From assembly GCF_002871795.1 (NCBI RefSeq), contig NZ_PNHL01000008.1, positions 92,266 to 156,265 of the forward strand: a DNA stretch of 64,000 nucleotides, in the 5' to 3' direction. Source of the DNA: Brachybacterium sp. UMB0905. Its GTDB lineage: Bacteria; Actinomycetota; Actinomycetes; Actinomycetales; Dermabacteraceae. Positions within the stretch are counted from its first letter, which is position 1. Every line of letters begins with the position of its first letter. Below the pieces are notes generated by a model. It saw only the letters and a program-made list of their open reading frames with translations, was not told where the DNA came from and ran no database searches. Position numbers and translations under genes: made by a program. Of the stretch, positions 8,054-16,227 are shown piece after piece.

Positions 8054-8089
8054 CGTCCTCCTCGTCCTTCAGGGCGGGGAGGACGTCAA
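8050..8089. terminator. hairpin between convergent genes
   Basis: TTGACGTCCTCC (8050-8061) pairs perfectly with GGAGGACGTCAA (8078-8089), leaving a 16-nt loop. It includes the stop of the NlpC/P60 remnant and lies 17 bp beyond the stop of the minus-strand membrane protein, so it could serve both strands. Confidence 0.75.
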
Positions 8090-8106
8090 CCATCCAGTTC
8101 CCAAGG

Positions 8107-8466
8107 TCAGCTGAACCAGTTCCGAACTCCGGCAGGCACTCTGTGCCGAGAGACGAGGAAGAACCCCAGGATCTCGCCATCGCTCCCGCTTTCACGTCCA
8201 TCGAGCACGCGCTGGTCCCGGATCGCCCAGGAGATTCCGACCACAACGCCGGCAATCGCAGGGATGACGCCCCACGACCCCAGCATGTCCCAGAGGTGGA
8301 TGAGTCCAGCCGCGAGGAATAGGCCGAACACGATGTACCCGAGCCAGTCGGTCACTCGCACTCGCCTCACTGCCCACAGGATGAATCCGCGTACCGACAG
8401 GATCAGGAGCGCGATCGGGTAGAGAGTTTTGATGACCACCCAGACAGATTGAGGAAGCTCGTCCAT
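8107..8466 (-). CDS. small membrane protein, candidate partner of the secreted protein
   Basis: A 119-residue protein with about three hydrophobic segments: VWVVIKTLYPIALLILSV (8-25), WLGYIVFGLFLAAGLIHL (41-58) and GVIPAIAGVVVGISWAI (65-81), then a hydrophilic tail. It begins 2 nt after the stop of the upstream secreted-protein gene, so the two are almost certainly co-translated. No family is recognised. The arrangement (exported protein followed by a small integral membrane protein) resembles bacteriocin or toxin plus immunity pairs, but that is inference. Base composition is lower in G+C than flanking core genes. Confidence 0.6.
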   Translation of the reverse strand: MDELPQSVWVVIKTLYPIALLILSVRGFILWAVRRVRVTDWLGYIVFGLFLAAGLIHLWDMLGSWGVIPAIAGVVVGISWAIRDQRVLDGRESGSDGEILGFFLVSRHRVPAGVRNWFS

Positions 8467-8468
8467 GG

Positions 8469-9611
8469 CTAGACCTCTCTGCCCTTGACCAGGGCAATGC
8501 AGTCTTTGACGCCCAGCACGTCGGCCACGACTCCGGCCGCCCCGAAGAGCACAATCATGCCGTACTTGTACTTCGACCCCTTCTGTTCGACCTTGTGGCG
8601 GGCCTTGGCGAACCCGACGTTCTTGACCTCCTTGGCGAACTCCTTGAGCGTCGACCAAAGCGCCTTCGCCCGATCAGCGTTCGATCCACCCATCTTCTTC
8701 CACGCCTGATACGCCTCGTACAGCTTCGTGCCCGACTTCGCGGCCTTGAGCCGCTTGGCGATCTTGGTGCCGACGCTCGCCGCCTTCGCCGCAATGGACC
8801 CGAACGCCGCAATGTTCGCCAGGCACAACGTGGCCTTCTTGGCGTACCACCATGCCGACGGGTCCGCCACGATCGGGAACGCCGCCCCTTCGGTGTCGAC
8901 GACCTGTTTGAAGTACCCGTCGCCCGTTTCGAAATGAGTGGCGATCTGCTGCCCGTTCGCGTCGATGGCCCAGGGCTTGTTGATCGTGACGAGAGGATTC
9001 CCGAGTGCGTCGATGAGCTTGAGCCCGCCGTCGGACTGCTTCTCCCACCTGGTGTCCGACGAGGTGGACACGGCGAAGGTCGCTTCCGGCGCGGACCGTT
9101 CGCCCTCGATCAAGAACGCTATCTGCCCGCCGCCCGAGGTAGTGTGCGCCATCGCTTTGAGACCAGAACCGTCCGCCGAGTCTGAGACAGCGACGCCGTC
9201 GGTGACGGATGTCGTGCTGGATCCCACTGCTGTGATCACGACGTCGCTCGAACCCTCAAGGGAGCCGCCGCTGAGGCTGATTTCGTCCCCCAACTCCGGC
9301 AGAACTGTCGCGTATCCGCTCGGCGCATCCACACCTACCGGTAGGTCGACAGTCGGTGCGATGAGCTGATCGAGCGTCTCGGAGTCGAAGTCATCAGGAA
9401 GCTCAGCTCTCAGAGCCTCGAAACCCTCGTCTGTCGGCGTTTCCGGCTGGAACAGCTCAGCGAGCTGCTCTCCACCCTGCCCACCTGCGCCGTTACCCTC
9501 CGCTACCGCTGTAGGTGCGTAGCTCGCTGTCAGAGCCACAGCCAGCACCGATGCAACCGCTAGCTTCACCGAGCCCCCTATGCCCGGCCACTGTCTTACT
9601 CCCCGCTTCAT
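8469..9611 (-). CDS. secreted protein of unknown function
   Basis: A 380-residue exported protein. It has a Sec signal peptide (MKRGVRQWPG, hydrophobic AVASVLAVALTA, cleavage probably after AVA about residue 38) and an acidic Ser/Gly/Thr-rich beta-type middle (about 40-250). It then carries an IVADPSAWWYAKKATLCL junction and a Lys/Ala-rich helical C-terminus of about 125 residues with a hydrophobic stretch (GMIVLFGAAGVVADVLG). I recall the VADPS..WW element in actinobacterial exported proteins of unknown role. The ATG at 9611 has an AAAGGAAG ribosome-binding site. No enzymatic motif is seen. It is coupled to the membrane protein gene downstream. Confidence 0.6.
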   Translation of the reverse strand: MKRGVRQWPGIGGSVKLAVASVLAVALTASYAPTAVAEGNGAGGQGGEQLAELFQPETPTDEGFEALRAELPDDFDSETLDQLIAPTVDLPVGVDAPSGYATVLPELGDEISLSGGSLEGSSDVVITAVGSSTTSVTDGVAVSDSADGSGLKAMAHTTSGGGQIAFLIEGERSAPEATFAVSTSSDTRWEKQSDGGLKLIDALGNPLVTINKPWAIDANGQQIATHFETGDGYFKQVVDTEGAAFPIVADPSAWWYAKKATLCLANIAAFGSIAAKAASVGTKIAKRLKAAKSGTKLYEAYQAWKKMGGSNADRAKALWSTLKEFAKEVKNVGFAKARHKVEQKGSKYKYGMIVLFGAAGVVADVLGVKDCIALVKGREV

Positions 9612-9750
9612 TCCGCTTCCTTTCTGAGCGTCTGGACAGCCCCTCAGGGAATCCTGAGAGACGTCTGCAGAATACGGCGCAAGTTCGAATCGCTGTGGCG
9701 GAATGCGGCAGCTCGACCTACCGGCGGCACCGTGGCTGCTGCAAGGTGTG

Positions 9751-10167
9751 TCACCAGACTGCGACGGATCCGTCGGTGCGGACCGTCGCGTTCGCGGGGA
9801 CCTGAGCACCGTGCGGCACGATCGCGTGCTCGGAGACGAACGCATCAGTACCGATCGACGACTTGCCTCGGACGTGCTCCCGCTTACCGACATGGGCGCT
9901 GGCACAGACAACGGCCCGAGCACCGACCTCCGCTCCCTCCTTCAGCAGGGGGCCGTCGCCGACCTCGGCGTCCCTCCCGACATGTGCGCCGCGTTGCACC
10001 CGAGCATCGGCACCGATCCGCGCACCGGCTGAGACGCCGGCACGTGCACCGGTCGACGCCCCCGCACTGATGCGGGCACCGGCCTGAACCATCGCTCCCT
10101 CCCCGATCACCGCCCCGTCCCCGACCTCGACACCTTCACCGATGGACACGCTCGGATGAGCGCTCAC
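9751..10167 (-). CDS. hexapeptide-repeat (left-handed beta-helix) protein
   Basis: A 138-residue protein made almost entirely of imperfect hexapeptide repeats, for example SIGEGVEVGDGAVIGEGAMV, ARIGADARVQRGAHVGRDAE and SIGTDAFVSEHAIV. These should fold as a left-handed parallel beta-helix, as in LpxA/DapD-type acyltransferases. There is no catalytic His context or C-terminal cap that would identify a transferase or gamma-carbonic anhydrase. The start is GTG at 10167. It lies in the accessory island, 48 bp beyond the end of the siderophore-interacting gene. It may be structural, an acyltransferase fragment, or decaying. Confidence 0.55.
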   Translation of the reverse strand: MSAHPSVSIGEGVEVGDGAVIGEGAMVQAGARISAGASTGARAGVSAGARIGADARVQRGAHVGRDAEVGDGPLLKEGAEVGARAVVCASAHVGKREHVRGKSSIGTDAFVSEHAIVPHGAQVPANATVRTDGSVAVW

Positions 10168-10215
10168 CGCCGCACCCCCCGGACTTGCGGTATGCGGCCG
10201 GCCTGGGCGGGGGTG

Positions 10216-11238
10216 TCAGCTCTCGGGGCGTCCCTCACGCCAGTACCCCATGAAGGAGACACGGCTGCGATCGATGCCAGCATCCCCGACGACCAGCCGA
10301 CGCAGGGAACGGACCATGGCCGATTCCCCGGCGATGAACACATAGGGGACGTCCTGGCCGCCGACGGTCTGAGCTTCTTCCGCGAGCGACCATTCGCGGA
10401 ACGGCCCGCAGGCCACCGGTGCGGGACGGGAGAGGACCTCCCCCGCGGCGACGTTCAGGCGCAACAGGTCGATGGTGGTGCGCATCGCCCAGTCACCGGC
10501 GCGCTCGCCCGCGCTGCGGTTGCCCACCCGCAGTCGCACACGACCCTCATCGGCGCACAGCGCGGCATCCACCGTGTCGGCGAGGCCGATGCCGGCAGGC
10601 AGCTCGATGAGCACATCGGCCGGTGGGGCGGTCGGATCATCTGCGAGCTCGAGAGCGATGGAGACGAGCGCCGGGGCCGCGGTCTCGTCACCGATGGCCA
10701 GGATGCCGCTGGCACCCTGCGGCGCCCAGGCCGACCACGCCGGGACGTCCGGGCCGGGCAGCAGCATGCTGAGCCGGTCACCAGGTCGAGCGGCCCGCGC
10801 CCAGCGCAGTCCGGGGCCCTGGTGAGGGTCCTCGGCATCCTCGGGGTCACCGTGCAGCGCGACATCGACCAGCATCGCGGGAACAGCCCCCTGCTTGGTG
10901 CGAACCCGGGCGACGGCGCGTGCAGTGTAGGTGCGCATCCACCCGGCTCCTTCGACCTCGAGGCGGTGGAGCTGCTCACGCAGCGGACTGTCGACGTCGA
11001 CCTCGATCACCTCGCGTCCGGGGGCGGGCACGAGGAGTTTCACGAACGCGTCAGCGACGGGCCACACACCGGTCCCGGTCCCGTCGACTGCTTGCTGGAT
11101 GCCGACGATGTCGGGGCCGGGACGCAGGAGCGGGCAGGCCTCATCGATCGCGGCTCCTGCCAGGAGCAGACGGCGGAATCCGGGGTCGGGGTCGGCGACG
11201 GCGAGGACCTCGATAGGAGCGCAGGTCATGTCGGTCAT
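10216..11238 (-). CDS. siderophore-interacting protein (FAD/NAD(P)H ferric reductase)
   Basis: A 340-residue member of the SIP/ViuB family, cytosolic flavoproteins that reduce ferric-siderophore complexes after uptake. The N-terminal FAD-binding part shows MRTYTARAV (the RxYT flavin motif) and PGDRLSMLLPGPD. The C-terminal NAD(P)H part shows LAIGDETAAPALVSIALE, then VPYVFIAGESAMVRSLRR and FMGYWREGRPES at the end, all typical. Its ATG overlaps the stop of the siderophore ABC ATPase remnant (ATGA), so it was once the last gene of an uptake operon. The upstream transport genes are gone, so expression may now depend on read-through from the IS. Confidence 0.88.
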   Translation of the reverse strand: MTDMTCAPIEVLAVADPDPGFRRLLLAGAAIDEACPLLRPGPDIVGIQQAVDGTGTGVWPVADAFVKLLVPAPGREVIEVDVDSPLREQLHRLEVEGAGWMRTYTARAVARVRTKQGAVPAMLVDVALHGDPEDAEDPHQGPGLRWARAARPGDRLSMLLPGPDVPAWSAWAPQGASGILAIGDETAAPALVSIALELADDPTAPPADVLIELPAGIGLADTVDAALCADEGRVRLRVGNRSAGERAGDWAMRTTIDLLRLNVAAGEVLSRPAPVACGPFREWSLAEEAQTVGGQDVPYVFIAGESAMVRSLRRLVVGDAGIDRSRVSFMGYWREGRPES

Positions 11239-11503
11239 GGCTGGGCCTCCTTTTCGCTGCGCGGCAGCACGACGGGGTGCCCGAGCAGCGGATCGGTGAT
11301 GACGTCGGCGTGCAGCCCGAAGACTTCACGCAGGACGTCCGGGGTGATGACGTCGGCGGGATCGCCCTGGGCTGCGATCTGGCCGTTGTGGACGGCGACG
11401 ATGTGGTCAGCACAGCGGGCGGCGAGACTGAGCTCGTGCAGGACGGCGACCACGGTGGCGCGTCGCGGCTGCGACGCCGCATCGGCGGGTCTGCTCAGCA
11501 CGG
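11235..11503 (-). pseudogene. C-terminal remnant of siderophore ABC transporter ATPase
   Basis: The last 85 or so residues of a FecE/FepC-type ATPase are preserved: ATVVAVLHELSLAARCADHI contains the H-loop, followed by VHNGQIAAQGDPADVITPDV and FGLHADVITDPLLGHPVVLP. Walker A, the signature motif and Walker B are missing. The reading frame is entered directly from IS110 sequence at about 11504. No N-terminal half is seen on the far side of the IS, so the insertion was accompanied by deletion or rearrangement. Confidence 0.85.
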
Positions 11504-11524
11504 GAGGTGTCCCTATGTTTCGAG

Positions 11525-12776
11525 TCAAGCCGCGAGGGCAGCCGGCTCGGGGGTAGGGACGGGTTCTGGGGCCTGGTAGTAGGTGCCGTCGCGGAGCATC
11601 GCGAAGATGACGTTGCAGCGGCGGCGGGCCAGGCAGATCACAGCGGCGTTGTGGCGCTTGCCTTCGGCGCGTTTGCGATCGTAGTAGGCCTTGGAGATCG
11701 GGTCGTGGTTCGAGGCGACCCAGGCCGAGTAGAACAGTGCGTTCTTCAGGCGCTTGTTGCCGGATCTGGCGGGGAACTCTCCGCGGATCGAGATGCCGGA
11801 TCTTCGTGTGACCGGCGCGATTCCGGCATAGGCCGCGAGGTGGCCTGGGGTCTCGAACGCGGAACCATCGCCGATGGCCAGGAGGATCTGGGCGGTGGTC
11901 TGGGGGCACCTCCCGCGCGGAGCGTGGGGGAATGCCGATCCCCGGCATGCTCATCAAGACCGAGGCGAGAGGGAAGTCCTCCAGCATGGCCTCGACCTCC
12001 CGCGCCACCGTCGCCCTCTGCTCCTTGAGTTCCTTCACTTGACCAGCGACTCGGGGAATCACGAGCTCAACTGCAGAGGTTGCTGGGACGATGACAGTCT
12101 GCTCGCCCAGCGCCTTGAAGATCTGGTCGATCAGCGCTTCGGGATCGCGGCGCGAATGGGATCGGGCAAACCGGAGAACCTTGGCCCGGCCTGCAGTCTT
12201 AAACCCGGTCGGGCCGCCGAACTTCTCCAGCAGGTCCAGCACGAGCCCGGTCGAGAGGGTCCCGCCGGCGAAGACTCGCTCGAGCGCAGGATGAATCTGC
12301 GTCAGCAGCGACCGTATCCGGTTCAGCGCCCGGGTGGTCTCGTGGGCGAGGTCCTCGTCGAACCCGGCGAGGACCTTGAGCGCCGAGAGAACCTCGTTGT
12401 CGCGGTCGACCTGGCGAAGCGTGTGGGGCATGGTGCGGGCCGTGTCAGCAATGATGAACGCATCCCGCGCATCGGTCTTCGACCTGCCCGGATAGAGGTC
12501 CGCAGCCTTCCGCATCGCCAGCCCAGGGAGGTAGGCGACGGAACAGCCGGAATCTCTGGCGACCGCGATCGGTAATGCTCCGATCGTGTTGGGCTGATCG
12601 ACCACCATCAGAACTTCGCCGTGGTTCTGCAGCTGGGTAAACAGCTCGCGGAGCTTGGTCTCGTCCTGCGGGAGCGGCTTGTCGAACAGCTTGTTCCCCT
12701 CCGGGTCCAGTGCGCAGGCGTGATGGGCGGTCTTTCCGACGTCCAGGCCGATGACGACCGCGAATCGTGTGTTCAT
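11525..12776 (-). pseudogene. IS110-family transposase, frameshifted by a small insert
   Basis: The N-terminal DEDD/RuvC-like domain starts MNTRFAVVIGLDVGKTAHHA (ATG 12776, GGAAGGA upstream), with the acidic residues of GLDVGK, VVDQP and SKTDARDAFIIAD. The C-terminal Tnp_20 domain, including RRSGISIRGEFPARSGNKRL with its conserved Ser, is intact in another frame. The break follows MSMPGIGI: a net 28-bp insertion near 11901-11931 changes the frame. Removing it would restore a full-length protein ending PTPEPAALAA. It is therefore probably inactive now but recently functional. Confidence 0.88.
11901..11931. repeat. short palindromic (REP-like) insert within the transposase
   Basis: tgggggcacctcccgcgcgg followed by agcgtggggga. 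A stem CAC-CTCC / GGAG-c-GTG with loop CGCGC is flanked by G5 tracts on both sides. It interrupts the codons after PGIGI of the IS110 transposase with a net gain of 28 bp. It resembles a small GGGGGCACCTCCC-type repeat I recall as frequent in Streptomyces genomes. Confidence 0.7.
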
Positions 12777-13190
12777 GATGCTGTCCTTCCCTGGAGCATC
12801 ATCGCTGGTCGCAGTCTCGACACCCGATGCCGGCACCCACGTTACGAAGAGACCTCAGACGAGCTGGGCCGTGTCCCTATCAGCGGTCAACGCGTGTCTC
12901 TCGACCGGGCGGCAACACCCCCCGGACCATTGATGGCAGGGCAACAAAGCCATACCCGGCCGAGCGACCAGACCCCCGACCATCAGGGGTGCTCACAAGG
13001 TAACGGGGGGGCGAATGTCGCAGTGGGCCGCTGCTGCGATGGCACCGTGGGGCCGCTGTCGCGATGGCGCAATGGGGCCGCTGTCGCGATGGCGAAATGG
13101 GGCTGCTGTCATCACGACGGCCGACGGGCCGCCCTGCCGGGCGCGCCGACGGCCCGACTCAGCGGATCAATGGCTCAGCGGCGCTGAAGC
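12777..13190. other. noncoding IS 5' end and tandem repeats
   Basis: About 410 bp without a convincing gene. The first part (12777-12880) is the 5' noncoding end of the IS110 element and may encode its bridge RNA. 12881-13020 has no recognisable content and in particular no N-terminal half of the ABC ATPase. 13024-13112 is the 25-bp repeat array, and 13158-13201 carries the duplicated dapE 3' end. Confidence 0.6.
13024..13112. repeat. tandem array of ~25-bp repeats
   Basis: Units begin at 13024 (24 bp, degenerate), 13048 (tggggccgctgtcgcgatgg, 25 bp), 13073 (25 bp) and 13098 (partial). There are no spacers, so it is not a CRISPR. Units share TGGGGCC with the 18-bp array at 7277-7330 on the opposite edge of the island. 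Confidence 0.8.
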
Positions 13191-13201
13191 TCAGCGGATC
13201 A
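13158..13201. repeat. direct repeat of the dapE 3' end
   Basis: ctcagcggatca occurs at 13158-13169 and 13190-13201 (period 32). The second copy contains the dapE stop codon (tca at 13191-13193). Confidence 0.7.
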
Positions 13202-14294
13202 GGAACCGCCGCAGCCCGATGAGCGCCGTCTCAAGATCCGCGAGCGGCACGTGCTCGTCATCGGTGTGGGCGAGCAGCGGGTCTCCGGGGCCGAAGTTCA
13301 CCGCGGGGGTGCCGAGCGCCGAGAACCGTGCGACGTCGGTCCAGCCCTGCTTGGCCTCGACGGCAACGTCTTCTCCGAGGGCGGCGAGGAAGTCCTGGGC
13401 GGCGGGGGCGCTGAGGCCGGGCAGCGCACCGGCGGCCGCATCGGTCACCTCGATGTCGACGTCCAGGTCCGCGAGCAGTTCGCGCACATGGGCTTCGGCC
13501 TGCTCCAGGCTGGTGTCGGGGGCGAAGCGGTAGTTCACGGTGAGCGCGGCATGATCCGGGATGACGTTCCCGGCGATGCCGCCGCTGATCGACACGGCGT
13601 TGAGGCATTCGCGGTATTCGAGCCCGTCGATCACGGCGCGGCGCGCCTTATAGGCGGCCAGGCGCTCGAGCACGGGGGCCAGGTGGTGGATGGCGTTGTC
13701 CCCCACCCAGTCGCGGGCCGAGTGCGCGGCGGTGCCGCGAGCGGTGACTTCGAGCTTCATGGTGCCCTTGCAGCCGCCCTCGACCCCGGCGCTGGTGGGC
13801 TCGCCGAGGATCGCGAAGTCCGCTGCGAGGTGCTCGGGGTGCTCGGCGGCGATGCGGGTGAGGGCATTGTCCGCGGCGGCGACCTCTTCGTGGTCGTAGA
13901 AGATCCAGGTGAGGTCCATGGGGGCGGCGTCGGCCTCCACGGCGAGTTTGAGCAGTACGGCGACGCCGCCCTTCATATCGCAGGTGCCGCGGCCCACGAG
14001 TTCCTCGCGCCCCTCCCGGGTGCGCCGCATGGAGGGGAGGTTGTTCGCAACCGGGACGGTGTCCAGATGCCCGGCCAGCAGCACTCGCTGCGGCAGGCCG
14101 CGGTCGGTGCGGGCGATCACGGTGTCGCCGTCGCGGATCACGGTCAGGTGGCCGGCGTGGGTGCGCAGGGCCTGCTCGACGGCATCGGCGAGGGTCTTCT
14201 CATTCCCGGACACGGATTCGATGTCCACGATCGCGGCGGTGAGCTCGACGATATCGGCGTGGGGGTCCAGGACGGGAGCGGCGGTGGCGGTCAT
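13191..14294 (-). CDS. dapE: succinyl-diaminopimelate desuccinylase
   Basis: M20 di-zinc hydrolase that converts N-succinyl-LL-2,6-diaminopimelate to LL-diaminopimelate and succinate, for lysine and peptidoglycan synthesis. The 367-residue protein shows LLAGHLDTVPVANN (first zinc His and Asp), GRGTCDMKGGVAVLLKLAVE (bridging Asp), DHEEVAAADN (catalytic Glu pair), LGEPTSAGVEGGCKG and the final HTDDEHVPL. I start at ATG 14294 (MTATAAP); ATG 14303 is a possible alternative. In other actinobacteria dapE and dapD are divergent neighbours; here dapD is about 5.2 kb away. Confidence 0.93.
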   Translation of the reverse strand: MTATAAPVLDPHADIVELTAAIVDIESVSGNEKTLADAVEQALRTHAGHLTVIRDGDTVIARTDRGLPQRVLLAGHLDTVPVANNLPSMRRTREGREELVGRGTCDMKGGVAVLLKLAVEADAAPMDLTWIFYDHEEVAAADNALTRIAAEHPEHLAADFAILGEPTSAGVEGGCKGTMKLEVTARGTAAHSARDWVGDNAIHHLAPVLERLAAYKARRAVIDGLEYRECLNAVSISGGIAGNVIPDHAALTVNYRFAPDTSLEQAEAHVRELLADLDVDIEVTDAAAGALPGLSAPAAQDFLAALGEDVAVEAKQGWTDVARFSALGTPAVNFGPGDPLLAHTDDEHVPLADLETALIGLRRFLIR

Positions 14295-14385
14295 GCCCGC
14301 CATCCTGTCACGGCCGGGCCGGGACGTCGCGGCCGACGGGGCTGGCAGCGTGGGTGCGTGACCGCGGCGGCCCACGCTCCCCCGG

Positions 14386-16164
14386 TCAGGTCCCCGCCTG
14401 CCCCGCCTCGGGCAGCGCCCCAGCGGCACGGGCGAGCCGCAGCGCGACCGCCTCGGCGTGGCGCAGCAGCTGCGCGCCGGTGCCGGGCTCCGCGGTGATC
14501 GCAGAGCCGGGCTGGGCGGTGGTCACGGGCACGCCGAGCATCAGGCGCCGCTCGTACACGGTCCCGTCGGCCCCGATCGGTGCGTACAGACCATCGACGG
14601 CGATCGACCCGGTGGCCACACGCTTGCGGCTGCCGCGGGAGGCCCAGGAGTCGCGCTGGACCTCGCCGCGGTCGCGCCAGGCACTGATCAGATGGCTGCG
14701 CCAGTGGGTGAGGTCCACGCCCGGCAGGTGGGCTTCGAGCACGCCGTCGGCGAGGGCGACCAGACCTTCGGCGCCGCTGATCGCGAAGCGCCCGGAGGCG
14801 TCATCGGGCTCGATGCGCATGCGCGGGCCGATGAAGGTCACCAGCCCCGCTTCCTCGAGGGCCAGCAGCTGGCGCACCCGCAGCACCGGCGGGCCGGAGG
14901 CCCAGGAGGCGAAGGCGTTGCGCAAGTGCCCGTCGATATCCGCACGCACCGACTCGGTGGTGTACGCGCCGAGGTCCACCAGACGGTTGACCTGGATGCG
15001 CAGGGCGATGAGCACCCGATAGACCAGCAGCCAGGCAGAATCCGGGGCGGTGGCGCGGTGCAGGGCCTCGCGCAGTTCGTCGCGGGTGCGGCGGTGCGCA
15101 TCGTGGCTCGCGCCGCCGCGGCGCCCGAAGGGGAACAGCACGCGAATGAGAGCCTCGTCGTCGGCCCATTCATGGTGCCCCTCCTGGGCGAGGGCGCGCC
15201 GCAGTTCGGCGAACATCAGCGGCATGACGTCCTTCTCGTGGTCCACCCCGGCGGGGCGCACGGCCAGCTCGAGGACGCGTTCGGAGGTGAGGACCTGCGG
15301 GGTGTACGGCGCGGGCATGCGGTCGCCGAGATCGGGCTTGGGGCGATAGATCATGCCGGAGCGGGAGCCGACGAGCAGATGCGGCTCCCCGCCGCCGGGG
15401 ATATACCGCAGGCCGGAGGGAGCCTCGGGGGCGGGCTCGAAGCGACCACCGGCGACGGTGGTGAGCATGCCGATGGCGTCGTAGAAGTTCAGGCCCATGC
15501 CCTGCACGGCGATGCGCTCGCGGCCCAGCAGGGAGGCGTAGTCCACGTCCAGGGGGTTCGCGGGGCCGATGTGGATCAGGCCGTAGCGGTCCGCCGCTTC
15601 GGCGAGCTGCGCGGAGCGGGGCGAGAGGGTGGTGGGCAGGTGGCCAAGGGCAAGGGCCACAGCGTCGGCGCGCAGGGTGCGACCGTCATCGAGCTTCACG
15701 CGCTGCGGCCCATCGGCCGGGCCGATGACGTCCACGGCCTCCGCGGCGTGGGTGACGATGCGCAGCCGCGCGGGGTCGGCGTCGGCGCGGGCGGTCTCGA
15801 GCACGGCGGCGAGGTACCTGCCGTGGGCGGCGCGCGGCGCGAAGTCGGTGGGGGCGAGACCGTCGGCGGCCAGGTGATCGGCGAGGGTGTCGCGGCGCGG
15901 AACCGGCAGGATCGAGCGGCAGGACTCATCGGGGTACATGGTGGTCTGGCAGGTGGTGGTGTTCATCAGCAGCACCTCGTCCTGGCCGGAGCGCCAGACC
16001 GCCCCGCCGAGGCCCACCTGCGGGTCCACCAGATGCACCGTGACCTGCCCCTGCCAGGCATCGGTGAGGGAGGCGGCCACCAGGCGCTCGATCACCGCGG
16101 TGCCCCGGGGCCCGGCCCCTATGACGACGACGGTGCGGGCGAGCTCGGCGGCAGAGGTGGTCAT
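14386..16164 (-). CDS. FAD/NAD(P)-binding protein
   Basis: A 592-residue cytosolic flavoprotein of the FAD/NAD(P)-binding PF13454-like family. The N-terminal dinucleotide-binding motif is VVVIGAGPRGTAVIERL (about 11-27), followed by the family-typical WRSGQDEVLLMNTTTCQTTM and an acidic PDES. A second motif, VQGMGLNFYDAIGMLT, lies near residue 245. ATG 16164 is preferred because the frame upstream falls in the strong hairpin. The protein is frequent in actinobacteria but its substrate is unknown; lysine/ornithine hydroxylase-like oxidations have been suggested for relatives. It is 91 bp from dapE on the same strand. Confidence 0.8.
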   Translation of the reverse strand: MTTSAAELARTVVVIGAGPRGTAVIERLVAASLTDAWQGQVTVHLVDPQVGLGGAVWRSGQDEVLLMNTTTCQTTMYPDESCRSILPVPRRDTLADHLAADGLAPTDFAPRAAHGRYLAAVLETARADADPARLRIVTHAAEAVDVIGPADGPQRVKLDDGRTLRADAVALALGHLPTTLSPRSAQLAEAADRYGLIHIGPANPLDVDYASLLGRERIAVQGMGLNFYDAIGMLTTVAGGRFEPAPEAPSGLRYIPGGGEPHLLVGSRSGMIYRPKPDLGDRMPAPYTPQVLTSERVLELAVRPAGVDHEKDVMPLMFAELRRALAQEGHHEWADDEALIRVLFPFGRRGGASHDAHRRTRDELREALHRATAPDSAWLLVYRVLIALRIQVNRLVDLGAYTTESVRADIDGHLRNAFASWASGPPVLRVRQLLALEEAGLVTFIGPRMRIEPDDASGRFAISGAEGLVALADGVLEAHLPGVDLTHWRSHLISAWRDRGEVQRDSWASRGSRKRVATGSIAVDGLYAPIGADGTVYERRLMLGVPVTTAQPGSAITAEPGTGAQLLRHAEAVALRLARAAGALPEAGQAGT

Positions 16165-16227
16165 CGGGCCAGTATGCCGCGGTGCGGGGGGCCGGGATGC
16201 GTCGCGGCGTCCCCTCCCCCTCACACA

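Larger units (their letters stand above)
11507..12880 (-). mobile_element. IS110-family insertion sequence, near complete
   Basis: An element of about 1.37 kb bounded by the direct repeat gtgtccctat (11507-11516 and 12871-12880). It contains one transposase gene on the minus strand, a very short 3' end (18 bp) and a longer noncoding 5' end (about 100 bp or more). No terminal inverted repeats are visible, as expected for IS110. The right boundary is uncertain because the other copy in the window lacks that end. The 5' noncoding end is where IS110 elements encode their bridge RNA. Confidence 0.8.

Noticed and set aside
11235..12836. A single 533-residue transposase-ATPase fusion protein
   Set aside because: The frame is an accidental join: transposase N-terminus, frameshifted middle, then ABC ATPase tail. 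Each part has a separate origin and the IS boundary lies at about 11507.
13024..13112. Possible CRISPR array
   Set aside because: Units are directly contiguous with no unique spacers, and no cas genes are nearby.
14386..16224. Upstream start of the FAD protein at 16224
   Set aside because: The extra 20 residues are Arg/Pro-rich and overlap the hairpin region; the dinucleotide-binding motif follows ATG 16164 at the usual distance.
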